A stretch of DNA of 64,000 nucleotides from Aerococcus urinaehominis (GCF_001543245.1 NZ_CP014163.1:682001-746000), one strand, 5' to 3'; shown: positions 36,236 through 45,230, counted from the stretch's first letter. Made by a program: numbers and translations. Notes: a model not told the origin generated them from the sequence alone.

Positions 36236-36988
36236 ATGGCAAAAAAACCTGATGTTCCTGATATTTCTTCTCATTTTCGTAAAGATATGATCCGAGTCCC
36301 AGAAGCAATCAAAGAAGCTTCTGGCATTCAAATTTATGGCCGTAAATTAAAATCATTTGTCTTTTCAACAGATGTTGCTACCCTGGTATATTGCAATGCT
36401 GATGCTATTTTGGCTGTCTACCCCTTCTCCCCCCATCCAGCCATTATCCAGGCCATTACTAATGTCGCCTCGCAGCCGGTCTTTGCTGGTGTGGGTGGTG
36501 GCACGACTAATGGCAAACGGTCGGTTGATATTGCCTTATTAGCGGAATCAGCTGGTATTATGGGCGTGGTTGTCAATGCCCCAATGCCAATTGAAACCAT
36601 CCAAGAAATCGAAAAAACTGTTGATTCGCCAATTATCGGTACCATTGTTACCCCTTATATGGATATCAAGGAACGTATCGAAGCGGGTGTTGATATTCTT
36701 AATGTTTCAGGCGGTAAAAATACCCTGGATATCGTGCGTCGCATCCGCCGTGACTATCCCGATATCCCTATTATTGCAACCGGGGGTAAAAGCGAAGAAA
36801 CCATCCGGGAAGTCATCCGGGCAGGCGCCAACGCCATCTCTTGGACGCCACCAACCACGGCTGAAATTTTTTCCCGCACCATGAAAAATTACCGCAATGA
36901 AACCCGGGAGAATTTCATTGAGACCCATGATGGTATGACCCTCAATGAATACGAGGACTTTATTAAAGACCACCGCGAGGAAATCTAA
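36236..36988 (+). CDS. TIM-barrel protein of unknown function
   Basis: 250 residues. The pattern of strands ending in glycine/acidic residues (ADAILAVYPFSPHPA, VFAGVGGGTTNGKRS, GVVVNAPMPIETI, PIIGTIVTP, VDILNVSGGK, IPIIATGGKSEETI, ANAISWTPP) indicates an (alpha/beta)8 barrel. A C-terminal phosphate-binding-like ATGGKS motif is similar to NanE/IGPS-type barrels. Lactobacillales homologues are usually annotated only as a hydrolase; no reaction is known to me. It is monocistronic, with two palindromic repeat modules starting five bases after its stop. Confidence 0.6.
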   Translation: MAKKPDVPDISSHFRKDMIRVPEAIKEASGIQIYGRKLKSFVFSTDVATLVYCNADAILAVYPFSPHPAIIQAITNVASQPVFAGVGGGTTNGKRSVDIALLAESAGIMGVVVNAPMPIETIQEIEKTVDSPIIGTIVTPYMDIKERIEAGVDILNVSGGKNTLDIVRRIRRDYPDIPIIATGGKSEETIREVIRAGANAISWTPPTTAEIFSRTMKNYRNETRENFIETHDGMTLNEYEDFIKDHREEI

Positions 36989-36992
36989 ATCC

Positions 36993-37285
36993 AGGGTGTG
37001 AGCTTTGGCGCTTAGACCAGAATCCTTGGAGCACCAGACAAGCAATATCACAGATATTGTCTTGACTGGTGTGAAAGGACTGCTGGTCTGCCAAAGCGAA
37101 CCCGACTAAACAGGGTGTGAGACTCGGCGTTTAGGCATGGACCACTGGAAGGAATCGGGCCAATAGCCGTAAGCTATTGAGTCAGATTTCTGAAGTGGCG
37201 ACATGCCTGCCGAGTCGAACCCAACTAAACGACTAACATTCCAATAATAGCGAGCGCCTGGAACTTATACCCCAGGCGCTTTTAT
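36993..37285 (+). repeat. Modular palindromic intergenic element, copy D (two modules) with terminator
   Basis: Opposite orientation to copies A and B. Module 1 (36993-37106) has outer stem GCTTTGGC/GCCAAAGC, then AGACCAG/CTGGTCT, CACCAG/CTGGTG and CAATATC/GATATTG. Module 2 (37112-37224) has GACTCGGC/GCCGAGTC, AGGCATG/CATGCCT, CCACT/AGTGG and CAATAGC/GCTATTG. The array then ends in the hairpin GCGCCTGG...CCAGGCGC followed by TTTTAT (37254-37284). It starts five bases after the stop of the upstream gene and could form its 3'-UTR and terminator. No gene lies in this gap. Confidence 0.8.
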
Positions 37286-37359
37286 GTAAGCTAATATGGG
37301 CTAGCTTTAAAATTAGGCTGGCCTTATGCTAGAATAAGACCAACTAGGAGGATGAGAAA

Positions 37360-38478
37360 ATGGAAGAAAAACAACGCATCCAACAATTAACTGAAAAAAT
37401 TGCTACTGAGGGTTTTGCGGCCATTATTCTGGCTGATCCGGAAGCCATTGCCTACTATACTGGTTATGAAATTGAACCTATGGAGCGACTCTGGCTCTTG
37501 GTCATCCAGCCCAATTACCGGCCCCAGCTCATTGCCAACAAGTTATTCCAATTTACTGAAAACCCCGACCTGGACCTAGACATTCTCTGGGTTGATGATA
37601 ATACTGATACCATTGAGGCCTTTATGTGGCTGGATCATTTTGTCGAAACCCACGAGCAGGTTAAAATTGGCGTAGATAAATATTGGCCAGCAGGACAGCT
37701 GTTACCGGTGATGTCCTACTATTCAGAGGCCAAGTTCCGCCTAGCCTCCCTCTATGTCGATGCCCAAAGAGGCATCAAATCAGAACAAGAGCAGGAGCGG
37801 ATGCGGGCAGCCTCACTAATTAATGACCGAGTAATGGCTCGTTTAGCTACTGAGCTATTGCCGACTGGCCCTAGCGAAATTGAAGCCTGCCAAGCCCTCG
37901 AGCGCTACTATCAAGAAGCCGGAGCGGATGGCGGTTTTTCCTTCCCACCAATTGTGGCTTATGGTAAAAACGGGGCTGACCCCCACCATGAAAGTGACCA
38001 CACCCGGCCCCAAGTTGGTGACGCTATTGTCGTTGATATTGGTTGCCGCCACCAGGGCTATGCATCTGATATGACCCGCACCTTTTACTATGGCCAGGTT
38101 TCTGACCTAGACCGCCAGCTTTACCAAACCTGCTTGGAGGCTAACCTATTAGGTATTGAAGCCAGCCAGGTTGGCCAGCAATTCCAGGCCATTGATGCCG
38201 CCTGCCGCGACCATATTGACCAGGCTGGTTACGGAGAAAACTTTGTCCACCGGACAGGTCACTTTATCGGTCGCTCAGCCCATGAAGCTGGTGATGTTTC
38301 CGCCAGTAACTACCACCCGGTTGAGGCTGGCCAGGTCTTTTCAATTGAACCTGGTATTTATTTAAGCGACCAGACTGCTGTCCGCATTGAAGATTTAGTC
38401 ATCGCCCAAGCAGAGGGCCCGGAAGTCATCAACCACTATCCTAAAGACTTGCAGATTATTCCTATCCAGGACCACTAG
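37360..38478 (+). CDS. Xaa-Pro peptidase (M24 family, PepQ/PepP-like)
   Basis: 372-residue M24 metallopeptidase. The N-terminal creatinase-like domain spans about 1-130, followed by the pita-bread catalytic domain. Metal ligands are visible in VVDIGCRHQGYASDMTRTFYYG (two Asp), HRTGHFIGRSAHEAGD (His), FSIEPGIY (Glu) and AVRIEDLV (Glu). The His motif is HRTGHFIG rather than the usual HRTGHGIG. The size fits Xaa-Pro dipeptidase/aminopeptidase; the two cannot be told apart here. AGGAGG lies upstream of the ATG. Confidence 0.9.
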   Translation: MEEKQRIQQLTEKIATEGFAAIILADPEAIAYYTGYEIEPMERLWLLVIQPNYRPQLIANKLFQFTENPDLDLDILWVDDNTDTIEAFMWLDHFVETHEQVKIGVDKYWPAGQLLPVMSYYSEAKFRLASLYVDAQRGIKSEQEQERMRAASLINDRVMARLATELLPTGPSEIEACQALERYYQEAGADGGFSFPPIVAYGKNGADPHHESDHTRPQVGDAIVVDIGCRHQGYASDMTRTFYYGQVSDLDRQLYQTCLEANLLGIEASQVGQQFQAIDAACRDHIDQAGYGENFVHRTGHFIGRSAHEAGDVSASNYHPVEAGQVFSIEPGIYLSDQTAVRIEDLVIAQAEGPEVINHYPKDLQIIPIQDH

Positions 38479-38508
38479 TATTCTCAGTGCTAGTAGGCTA
38501 TAATCAAA

Positions 38509-38552
38509 AAAACAAGCGCCGTCGCTAGCCTAACTAGCATCCGGCGCTTTTA
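38509..38552 (+). terminator. Terminator after the M24 peptidase gene
   Basis: GCGCCGTCGCTAG pairs with CTAGCATCCGGCGC (internal mismatch), followed by TTTTAAATT. Confidence 0.75.
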
Positions 38553-38584
38553 AATTGATTGTTTATTTAAAGGAGTTAGCGTTT

Positions 38585-39091
38585 GTGAAATCGAAGTTCC
38601 ATATTGGCATGCGGACCTTTAAAACTGGTCTGAGCATCTTCTTAATTGCTTTTCTCTACAATTATATCTCTTATGGTAGTCCACAGATTGCTGGCCTGGG
38701 TGCTGTTTTCTCCCAGCGGGCCAACCTGCGCCATACTGCCAAATTCGGCCTCTTCCGTTCAACGGCCACTTCTTTTGGGGCCCTATCAGCCCTAGTCACT
38801 GCCCTGGCCCTCGACCACCTGCCCAATTGGCCCTTGCTGAGTGCGCTAGCACCTGGCCTGGGCATTATTATGACCATCGTGCTCTGCAATGCCTTTATCC
38901 AGTCAGAAGCCATTGTTGGCGGGGCGGCTACCTTTTTAATTATCTTTTTTAATATTCCGGAACAAAACCAGGTTTCCTATGCCCTGCTTAGGGTCTTAGA
39001 TACCTTTGTCGGGGCCTTAATTGCTAGTCTGGTTGAACTTTGCCTACCTAAAAGTCGGACTGACCGCTGGTTTGGTCGCTTTAATCGCTAA
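38585..39091 (+). CDS. Aromatic acid exporter/FUSC-like membrane protein
   Basis: 168 residues with four to five hydrophobic helices, starting MKSKFHIGMRTFKTGLSIFL. This N-terminus and IAGLGAVFSQRANLRHTAKFGLFRSTATSFGALSAL are typical of the Gram-positive aromatic-acid-exporter-like (DUF939/FUSC) family. It lacks the C-terminal cytoplasmic domain that longer family members carry. The GTG start at 38585 has AAGGAG nine bases upstream. Its 3' end overlaps the convergent phosphatase gene by 11 bases. Confidence 0.75.
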   Translation: MKSKFHIGMRTFKTGLSIFLIAFLYNYISYGSPQIAGLGAVFSQRANLRHTAKFGLFRSTATSFGALSALVTALALDHLPNWPLLSALAPGLGIIMTIVLCNAFIQSEAIVGGAATFLIIFFNIPEQNQVSYALLRVLDTFVGALIASLVELCLPKSRTDRWFGRFNR

Positions 39092-39548
39092 GCTCACTGT
39101 GGTTAGCTAGTAAATAACCGATTAAGCCGTCAACGCCGGCCTTAACCTTGTCATAGGTCAATTCGAAATTGCCGGTAAAATAAGGATCATCAATCTCGCC
39201 AGGCTGGTCGGTGAAGTCCATCAGCTGGTAAAGCTTCACCTGGTCGCCTAATATTTTGGCCATATTATCCAGATTACTATCGTCCATACCGATGATGTAA
39301 TCAAAGTCTTCAGCCATATCAGCAGTTAGCTTGCTGGCAAATTGACCCTGGCTGGAAATATGATGACGGTCTAAGATTTCCTGGGTGCCCTGGTGGGGTG
39401 GCTGACCCAGGTTGTAGGATGAGGTCGCTGCTGAATCAACCGTAATCTGGTCAGCAAGCCCTCTTTTTTTAAGCTCGTCACGCATGACGGCCTCAGCCAT
39501 GGGAGACCGGCAAATATTACCTAAACAAACAAAGCAAACTTTAATCAT
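39081..39548 (-). CDS. Low-molecular-weight protein-tyrosine phosphatase
   Basis: 155-residue cytoplasmic phosphatase. The P-loop CX5R is FVCLGNICRSPMAEAV (C8, R14 counted from MIKVCF), and the general-acid Asp is in IDDPYFTGNFE. The ATG at 39548 has GAGAGG upstream; the TTG two codons earlier is less likely. No cognate tyrosine kinase or capsule locus is adjacent, so this is the stand-alone housekeeping type. Confidence 0.93.
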   Translation of the reverse strand: MIKVCFVCLGNICRSPMAEAVMRDELKKRGLADQITVDSAATSSYNLGQPPHQGTQEILDRHHISSQGQFASKLTADMAEDFDYIIGMDDSNLDNMAKILGDQVKLYQLMDFTDQPGEIDDPYFTGNFELTYDKVKAGVDGLIGYLLANHSELSD

Positions 39549-39614
39549 TTTCAAATTCCTCTCTTAATGTCTGTGGTAGAATAAAGGGTATCTCTTATAG
39601 AAAGAAGTGGTGGC

Positions 39615-40739
39615 ATGGTAGCCGGTATTCACCGACCTAGCCAGGTTGATGTGTCGCTTAAACATATTATACATAATTATCAAACCTATCAAAATCAAAT
39701 CGGTAAGGATAAATTTCTCTACGCTGTCGTCAAGGCTGATGCCTATGGCCACGGGGCCGTCCCTGTCAGCCAGGCCTTGGCCCAGGCGGGTTGTGATGGT
39801 TTTGCGGTCGCTATTGCTGATGAAGGTCTAGAATTACGCCAGGCCGGTATTGAGCAGCCTATCCTAATTTTAGGTCTGAGCCAAAGCCAGGACGCAGTTT
39901 TATTAGCTGAGGCTGGTCTGGATGTGACCGTTAGCCAGTTAGCTTGGCTACAAGCAGCCCAACCCCTTTTGGCCCAGGCCAATTTTCAGCTTAAGATCCA
40001 GCTAAAAATTGATTCGGGCATGTCCCGCATTGGCGTCCGTGATGTGGCCAGTGGTCAAGATATTATCGACTATGTCACCAGCCACAAGCAACAGTTTCAG
40101 TTGACGGGTATCTTCACCCATTTTGCCACAGCTGATAGCCAAACACCTGCTAGCCGGGCCCAGCAAAGCCAGCAAGCCCAAAGCTTTAAACAACTAGTTG
40201 CCGGCCTGGACCTCTCCCAATTAGATGAGGCGCCGCTCATCCACCAGTCCAACACAGCCATGATGACCTGGTATCCGGAAGAGACTCTGGATGCGGGACG
40301 CTTGGGCATCGGCCTCTATGGGGTAAACCCGTCAAACGGCGAATTGGCGACTGGTCTAGACCTGAAACCGGCCTTGACCTGGACTAGCCAAATTGTGGCC
40401 ATTAAGCAAATGGCCGGGGGCGAAAAAGTCTCTTATGGTGCCACTTATACCTGCCAGCCAGGTGAATGGCTGGCCACTCTGCCCCTGGGTTACGCGGACG
40501 GCTTGTGGCGGGCCTATCAGGGCTACCAGGTCCTAGTCGCGGGTCAAGCCGCTGAGATTGTTGGCCGGGTCTGCATGGACCAGGCTATTATCACTTTAAA
40601 AGCCCCTGTACCTATCGGAACGCCAGTGACCTTGATTGGTCCTGGTCAAAGCGCTGAAGCCATGAGTCGCCATAGCCATACCATTGGCTACGAGGTCCTG
40701 TGCGCTATTTCCAGTCGGATTCCCCGCTATTACCGCTAA
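39615..40739 (+). CDS. alr: Alanine racemase
   Basis: PLP enzyme making D-alanine for peptidoglycan. 374 residues. The PLP lysine is in FLYAVVKADAYGHGA (K40), the barrel motif KIDSGMSRIGVR, and the C-terminal catalytic tyrosine in KVSYGATYTCQPGEW. GRVCMDQAIITL is family-typical. The ATG at 39615 follows a GAAGTGG-type site. The preceding holo-ACP synthase gene often found in Firmicutes is absent. Confidence 0.95.
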   Translation: MVAGIHRPSQVDVSLKHIIHNYQTYQNQIGKDKFLYAVVKADAYGHGAVPVSQALAQAGCDGFAVAIADEGLELRQAGIEQPILILGLSQSQDAVLLAEAGLDVTVSQLAWLQAAQPLLAQANFQLKIQLKIDSGMSRIGVRDVASGQDIIDYVTSHKQQFQLTGIFTHFATADSQTPASRAQQSQQAQSFKQLVAGLDLSQLDEAPLIHQSNTAMMTWYPEETLDAGRLGIGLYGVNPSNGELATGLDLKPALTWTSQIVAIKQMAGGEKVSYGATYTCQPGEWLATLPLGYADGLWRAYQGYQVLVAGQAAEIVGRVCMDQAIITLKAPVPIGTPVTLIGPGQSAEAMSRHSHTIGYEVLCAISSRIPRYYR

Positions 40740-40763
40740 ACAGTTGACCTGTGACCGCTTGCA

Positions 40764-40792
40764 TTGACAAGGCCGGATAGGCATGCTAAGCT
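40764..40792 (+). promoter_or_regulatory. Promoter of the dapA lysine-riboswitch transcript
   Basis: TTGACA (40764-40769) and TAAGCT (40787-40792) with a 17-base spacer, about 27 bases before the aptamer. Confidence 0.6.
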
Positions 40793-40818
40793 AAAGTTAA
40801 TTAAATACTTGTACATAG

Positions 40819-40965
40819 TGTAGAGGCTGCGAACGTAATCAGTAACGGAAGTGAAAGGTGCGGTCGCCGAAACACCTGAGTGTTGGGGGTAGGTCCGAAT
40901 AGGTCTGCCACTGTCCGATAATTAAGCCCATTTTTTATTAGGAGCGCTCACTATGTAGGGGCAAT
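40819..40965 (+). promoter_or_regulatory. Lysine riboswitch (L box) aptamer
   Basis: The L-box signature elements occur in order: GTAGAGGCTGCGAAC, AGTAACGGAAGTGAAAGG, GTCGCCGAAACACC, GTTGGGGGTAGGTCC, CCACTGTCCG and GGAGCGCTCACTAT. It lies directly upstream of dapA, with a terminator between, so lysine should shut off the gene. Confidence 0.93.
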
Positions 40966-40987
40966 GCAAGAATTCATCCGATTAATG

Positions 40988-41021
40988 GAGGCTTAGGCGA
41001 TTGCTCTAAGTCTCTTTTTTT
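40988..41021 (+). terminator. Terminator of the lysine riboswitch
   Basis: GAGGCTTAG pairs with CTAAGTCTC (one mismatch), followed by seven T residues, between the aptamer and the dapA ribosome site. Confidence 0.88.
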
Positions 41022-41056
41022 ATGACATTTTTATCGCTTATAAGGAGGAAAAACAA

Positions 41057-41947
41057 ATGGCAATTTATTCAGGCTCTGGCGTAGCAATTGTGACGCCTTA
41101 CAATAACGATGACCAACAAAGTATTAATTATGACGTCTTTAAAAAAATGGTCGACTTCCAAATTAATAATGGCACCGATGCCATTATCGTAGCTGGAACG
41201 ACAGGTGAGGCCTCTACCCAGACGGACCAAGAGCAAATTGACCTGGTTAAATTTACCGTTGACTATGTAGCTGGCAGGGTGCCTGTCATTGCTGGGGCTG
41301 GCTCTAACGATACCCGTCACGGTGTTGCCTTGACTAAGGCCTGTGGTGAAGCTGGTGCTGATGCCATTTTATCTGTCACTCCCTACTACCTAAAAACCAA
41401 CCAGTCTGGTTTATACAAACACTTTGAGCAAATTGCTAATGCAACCGACAAGGACATTATCCTCTATGATGTTCCTGGCCGGACCGGGATGTCAATCGCT
41501 CCGGAGACTCTAGGACGCTTGGCCCAAATCAACAATATCGTTGCTTTAAAGGATGCAACTGGTGATTTTTCTCACGCTGTAGCCAATTTTGGCCAAATCG
41601 ATAGCCGTCAGTTTGCCATTTATTCCGGTAATGATGATGTGGTTGTGCCTTTGATGAGTTTGGGTGGCCGCGGAGTTATCTCTGTTTTGGCTAATATTGC
41701 CCCCCAAGCTGTCCATGAAATGACTGCTGCGGCCCTTAATGGCGACTATGCTAAGGCTAGTCTGATTCAAGTTCAGTACAAGAAATTAACTGATATCCTC
41801 TTCCAAGAGCCTAATCCAATTCCGGTTAAAGCTGCTTTACGCCTACTCGGATTTGAAGTTGGCCCAGTCCGCCTGCCTTTAGGTGAAGCTGAAGAGGCCA
41901 CTGTCCAAGCCTTGGAGGCTGAAATGAAGCAACTTGGCTTAATTTAA
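41057..41947 (+). CDS. dapA: 4-hydroxy-tetrahydrodipicolinate synthase
   Basis: Condenses pyruvate with aspartate semialdehyde, the first step of the lysine/diaminopimelate branch. 296 residues. The Schiff-base lysine is in NNIVALKDATGD (K165), the catalytic tyrosine in IILYDVPGRTG (Y137) and the threonine pair in AGTTGEAST (T48-T49). AAGGAGG precedes the ATG. Expression should be under the lysine riboswitch; other dap genes are not in the window. Confidence 0.97.
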   Translation: MAIYSGSGVAIVTPYNNDDQQSINYDVFKKMVDFQINNGTDAIIVAGTTGEASTQTDQEQIDLVKFTVDYVAGRVPVIAGAGSNDTRHGVALTKACGEAGADAILSVTPYYLKTNQSGLYKHFEQIANATDKDIILYDVPGRTGMSIAPETLGRLAQINNIVALKDATGDFSHAVANFGQIDSRQFAIYSGNDDVVVPLMSLGGRGVISVLANIAPQAVHEMTAAALNGDYAKASLIQVQYKKLTDILFQEPNPIPVKAALRLLGFEVGPVRLPLGEAEEATVQALEAEMKQLGLI

Positions 41948-41964
41948 ACTTTTGATTATAATAG

Positions 41965-42057
41965 AAGAGCCTGGGTCACAAGTCCCAGGCTTTCGCTATT
42001 ATAGGAATATTAGTAGCATAGTGTGGGTTCGAGCAGGCATACTATATCCGCACACCC
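41965..42057 (-). repeat. Modular palindromic element, copy E (minimal)
   Basis: It contains the hairpin AGCCTGGGTCACAAGTCCCAGGCT and then only the module edges, GTGGGTTCG and CGCACACCC, about 15 bases apart. The stem arms have been lost. It lies between dapA and an AraC-type gene. Confidence 0.65.
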
Positions 42058-42099
42058 TCATTTTATTGCCTTAATTTAGATTTTATAGAGGAGGCTGGC

Positions 42100-42966
42100 A
42101 TGTCACACCATCATGTCAACTTAAATCATTTTCGCATTAAAATTATGCAGCTTCATCCCCAGGATTTGGATAAATATAATCATATTTCCTTCCACCGTCA
42201 TGAATTGCTGGTTGTTTACCAGGATTTACAGCTGGAGCTGGAGGGGCGGCCGATTAATTTGTTATCCCACCAGCTGGTCATCCTACCGGCTACGGTTGAA
42301 CGTCGGTTAAGCTATGCCGACCAAAAAGTAAATCTGCAGGCTAACCCGACATCTAAATACCGCCACCTGGCTGATGTAATTTCCCTTAGTGACCAATTTT
42401 TAGAAATCGTCACCAATATGGCCCTAGCGACCCCGGAAATCATGGCCCTCTTTGACCGGCCCCAGCGCTTGAGCTATAGCCAATCTAACTGGACAGAGTT
42501 GTGCCACCTGGTCCAGCAAACCTATTCGGAACAATTCTGGGAGCCGACCCCTATCCACGCCAAGTCGCTAGCCGCCAGAATGGCCTTTATTCTGCTGGAA
42601 ATTTGCCACAACCAGCAGTTAACCAATAGCCAGCGCATCCAATTTAATGAACGTCAAGACCTGGCCTACCAAGTACAATTTTATTTAGACCATCATTTCA
42701 AAGAAGCCTTAACCGTCACTGATATCGCCAACCGCTTCGATGTCTCACCCTCCACCCTCAACCGGGTCTTCCAAGATTACCATCATACGACCGTCTACCA
42801 ATACTTACTGGCCTGTCGGCTGCATTTTGCCCACCAGGCCATCCATCACGGGGCGACGATTGCTGATAGTTGGCAAACAGCCGGTTTTGGTGATTACTCT
42901 AATTTCTACCGGGCCTTTGTTAAACACTTTGGTTACCGCCCCCATGAAGTCTATAAAGGAAAATAA
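42100..42966 (+). CDS. AraC-family transcriptional regulator
   Basis: 288 residues. The N-terminal cupin-like sensing region has HRHELLVVYQDLQLELEGRPINLLSHQLVILP. The C-terminal pair of helix-turn-helix motifs (about 190-285) includes FKEALTVTDIANRFDVSPSTLNRVFQ and ADSWQTAGFGDYSNFYRAFVKHFGYRPHEV. The ligand is unknown and no catabolic operon is adjacent. GGAGG lies before the ATG. Confidence 0.88.
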   Translation: MSHHHVNLNHFRIKIMQLHPQDLDKYNHISFHRHELLVVYQDLQLELEGRPINLLSHQLVILPATVERRLSYADQKVNLQANPTSKYRHLADVISLSDQFLEIVTNMALATPEIMALFDRPQRLSYSQSNWTELCHLVQQTYSEQFWEPTPIHAKSLAARMAFILLEICHNQQLTNSQRIQFNERQDLAYQVQFYLDHHFKEALTVTDIANRFDVSPSTLNRVFQDYHHTTVYQYLLACRLHFAHQAIHHGATIADSWQTAGFGDYSNFYRAFVKHFGYRPHEVYKGK

Positions 42967-43010
42967 AAAAATCCGCGTCTTAGCTTGGTTAAGACGCGGA
43001 ATTTTTTATG
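42965..43010. terminator. Bidirectional terminator between AraC and TPR genes
   Basis: Perfect 11-bp stem TCCGCGTCTTA / TAAGACGCGGA with A and T runs on both sides. The T run overlaps the last codons of the convergent gene. Confidence 0.88.
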
Positions 43011-44040
43011 CTTCATCAGCTAGTTTAGCCTCAATCTGGGCTAAGCGGCAGTTAACATCCTCATTATCAACAATATCTGTATAGAGACGATAATAATGTT
43101 GGGCGGTTTGATAGTCTTGGGCTACCAAGAAACGTGATCCTAGACCCAATAACTTATCTAGGTCATCAGCATTCGGATAAATAGATAGATTAAGATTAGC
43201 TAAAAAGCGGTCAGCCTGGTCGCCAGTAAATTTTTGGGGCAGGGTGATTTTCTCCTCCAAGCCCTGGAGGCGGATATTAGCATAGTCATTCTTAGACCAG
43301 TCATTAGACAGATAATATAATTGGGCGGCATAGGAATATTCCTGGGTATACCGGTAAAAGTCTCCCATTAAGGCGAAACCAGTTGCCAGGTCCTCAGTCC
43401 GAATAGAATAGGATAGGCCATTTAAGACAGTTGTATAGAACATTCCCCCCTGGCCCATCTTGTGGTAGAGCCGGGCCATGGTATAGATTACTTCCGTATC
43501 ATAAGGGTTCCATAAGAGCGACTGCTGGTAAGCCTCCACCGCCTCCCGTCTTTCATTACAGGCTGTGAGGATTTCACCATAGACCTTGTAAAAATAGCTG
43601 TAGTTGCGGTCAGGAATCACTAATTCCATGGTATAAGGATTATTAATATTAAACTGGAACAGGTCAATCAGGCTATGAATACAGAGGTAGGAGGTATTTA
43701 GCTTGGGCCGATATTTTTCAAAATCATTTTCCATTCGTCGCATGAAGATGCTCATTTCAAACTGGGCCTGGTTATAAGCCTCTTGGTCGAGCAGGTTATA
43801 CATGCGGTCGATAAAGGTTTGGTCATCGTGGTTGGCCATAAAATGGTAGACCTCTGAAAATACTGAATCAAATTCCGGATGCTGCTCTACTAAAACTGAG
43901 GCCATTAGCTCGATGAGCTCTTCCGGATTGACCTGGTTATTGTTTTTAAAGAAAGCAATGGCTGTTGCCATATCCTCAGTGTAGTCACCAGTCAATTTTT
44001 CCTTAAAGCGTTGAAACTGCTCGTCTTGTGCCTTAGTCAT
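43006..44040 (-). CDS. TPR-like helical repeat protein, unknown function
   Basis: 344 residues, predicted cytoplasmic and all-helical. TPR-like units are visible, for example YFYKVYGEILTACNERREAVEAYQQSLLWNPYDTEVIYTMARLYHKMGQ, AATGFALMGDFYRYTQEYSYAAQLYYLS-like segments and FLVAQDYQTAQHYYRLYTDIVDNEDVNCRLAQIE near the C-terminus. The N-terminal part (EFDSVFSEVYHFMANHDD) is not recognised. Such proteins usually mediate protein contacts. GAGAGG lies nine bases before the ATG. Monocistronic. Confidence 0.65.
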   Translation of the reverse strand: MTKAQDEQFQRFKEKLTGDYTEDMATAIAFFKNNNQVNPEELIELMASVLVEQHPEFDSVFSEVYHFMANHDDQTFIDRMYNLLDQEAYNQAQFEMSIFMRRMENDFEKYRPKLNTSYLCIHSLIDLFQFNINNPYTMELVIPDRNYSYFYKVYGEILTACNERREAVEAYQQSLLWNPYDTEVIYTMARLYHKMGQGGMFYTTVLNGLSYSIRTEDLATGFALMGDFYRYTQEYSYAAQLYYLSNDWSKNDYANIRLQGLEEKITLPQKFTGDQADRFLANLNLSIYPNADDLDKLLGLGSRFLVAQDYQTAQHYYRLYTDIVDNEDVNCRLAQIEAKLADEA

Positions 44041-44254
44041 ATCACTGTACCTCTCTTCATAATCTCGTCTAGTTGGTATTAAACTCTACCCTCCATTTTA
44101 CCAGTTTTTCCGCTGATTTCCAAAAATATAAGTTAGCTGCTGTATTTATACTGTATTCTTTAAAAAGTGGGCTGATAATTTATTAAATTTTAGCTATAAT
44201 GAAAGCGATATACAAATACTGCAATACTAGCTTGCATTATAAGGAGGACTAGCT

Positions 44255-45172
44255 GTGGACGTAGTCAACATATACAATGACGAAAAAATCCCAACCCTAT
44301 CGTTTCACGATGAACATAAAACGCGGACCAGTAATTACTATAATGAAATTGAATTAACGCCGGCCCAAAATGCTTATTTCCAGGATGGCATCAACCGGAT
44401 GCACCAACATAATTATGTTGAAACCTTTATTTATCTTGGCAATCAGTGTCACTTTACCATCGACCAGGATGATTACCTGCTCTACAAGGGGGACATTCTC
44501 ATTATTCCTGCCTACACCCCCCACCAAATCAACCATGAAAAAGGGATTAATAACTCGCGCTATGTCCTCCATATCCCCCTCAACCTGCTCAAACAATATG
44601 AGGACTTGCAACGCAAGCACCAATATAATTTCCAAGAATACTTCAACCGGCCTGGCCACTATCGCCTGGACCAAGAGGGGTCTGAAGAAATCTACCACTA
44701 TCTCAACCAGGTCTTAGACTTACCCCATGAGGACTTGGCTGAGTCTTATTTTGAAGCCTGCTATTACATCTACAAGGCCCTATCAAAAATCTTCCGCAGC
44801 CAAAAACTTCCCCAACTATCCGGCTCCTACCAGGAAGACCGTCACTTTAGCCATATTATTTACTATATTGAAAATAATTATCGCAATCCCTCTCTGCAGT
44901 TAGAATCAATTACGGAAGAATTCGATATCTCTCCTTATTACTTCTCCAAACTTTTCAAGACCGAAATGAAGCGTAATTTCCATGAATACATCATCGATAA
45001 GCGCGTCAATTACGCCAGGGCCCTCATGTTGGATATCCCCAGCAACCGGATGACTCTGCAGGAAATCGCTCAAGCAGCCGGCTTTGGTGACTATTCTACC
45101 TTCTATCGGGCCTTTAAAAAGCATTATGACAAGTCCCCTAACCAATTTTTAAAAAGCCTTTCTTTTAAATAA
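44255..45172 (+). CDS. AraC-family transcriptional regulator with cupin domain
   Basis: 305 residues. The N-terminal AraC-binding cupin contains MHQHNYVETFIYLGNQCHFTIDQDDYLLYKGDILIIPAYTPHQ. The C-terminal double HTH (about 200-300) includes ITEEFDISPYYFSKLFKTEMKRNFHEYI and LQEIAQAAGFGDYSTFYRAFKKHYDKSPNQF. The GTG start at 44255 has AAGGAGG upstream. No target operon is adjacent, so the regulon is unknown. Confidence 0.88.
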   Translation: MDVVNIYNDEKIPTLSFHDEHKTRTSNYYNEIELTPAQNAYFQDGINRMHQHNYVETFIYLGNQCHFTIDQDDYLLYKGDILIIPAYTPHQINHEKGINNSRYVLHIPLNLLKQYEDLQRKHQYNFQEYFNRPGHYRLDQEGSEEIYHYLNQVLDLPHEDLAESYFEACYYIYKALSKIFRSQKLPQLSGSYQEDRHFSHIIYYIENNYRNPSLQLESITEEFDISPYYFSKLFKTEMKRNFHEYIIDKRVNYARALMLDIPSNRMTLQEIAQAAGFGDYSTFYRAFKKHYDKSPNQFLKSLSFK

Positions 45173-45183
45173 CTACTGGGATG

Positions 45184-45230
45184 AAAAAACTAGCGCCTGT
45201 GACCGCAGTCATAGACGCTAGTTTTTTTTA
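45184..45230. terminator. Bidirectional terminator between AraC gene and aroD
   Basis: ACTAGCGCCTGTGAC pairs with GTCATAGACGCTAGT (two mismatches), flanked by AAAAAA and TTTTTTTT. Confidence 0.85.
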
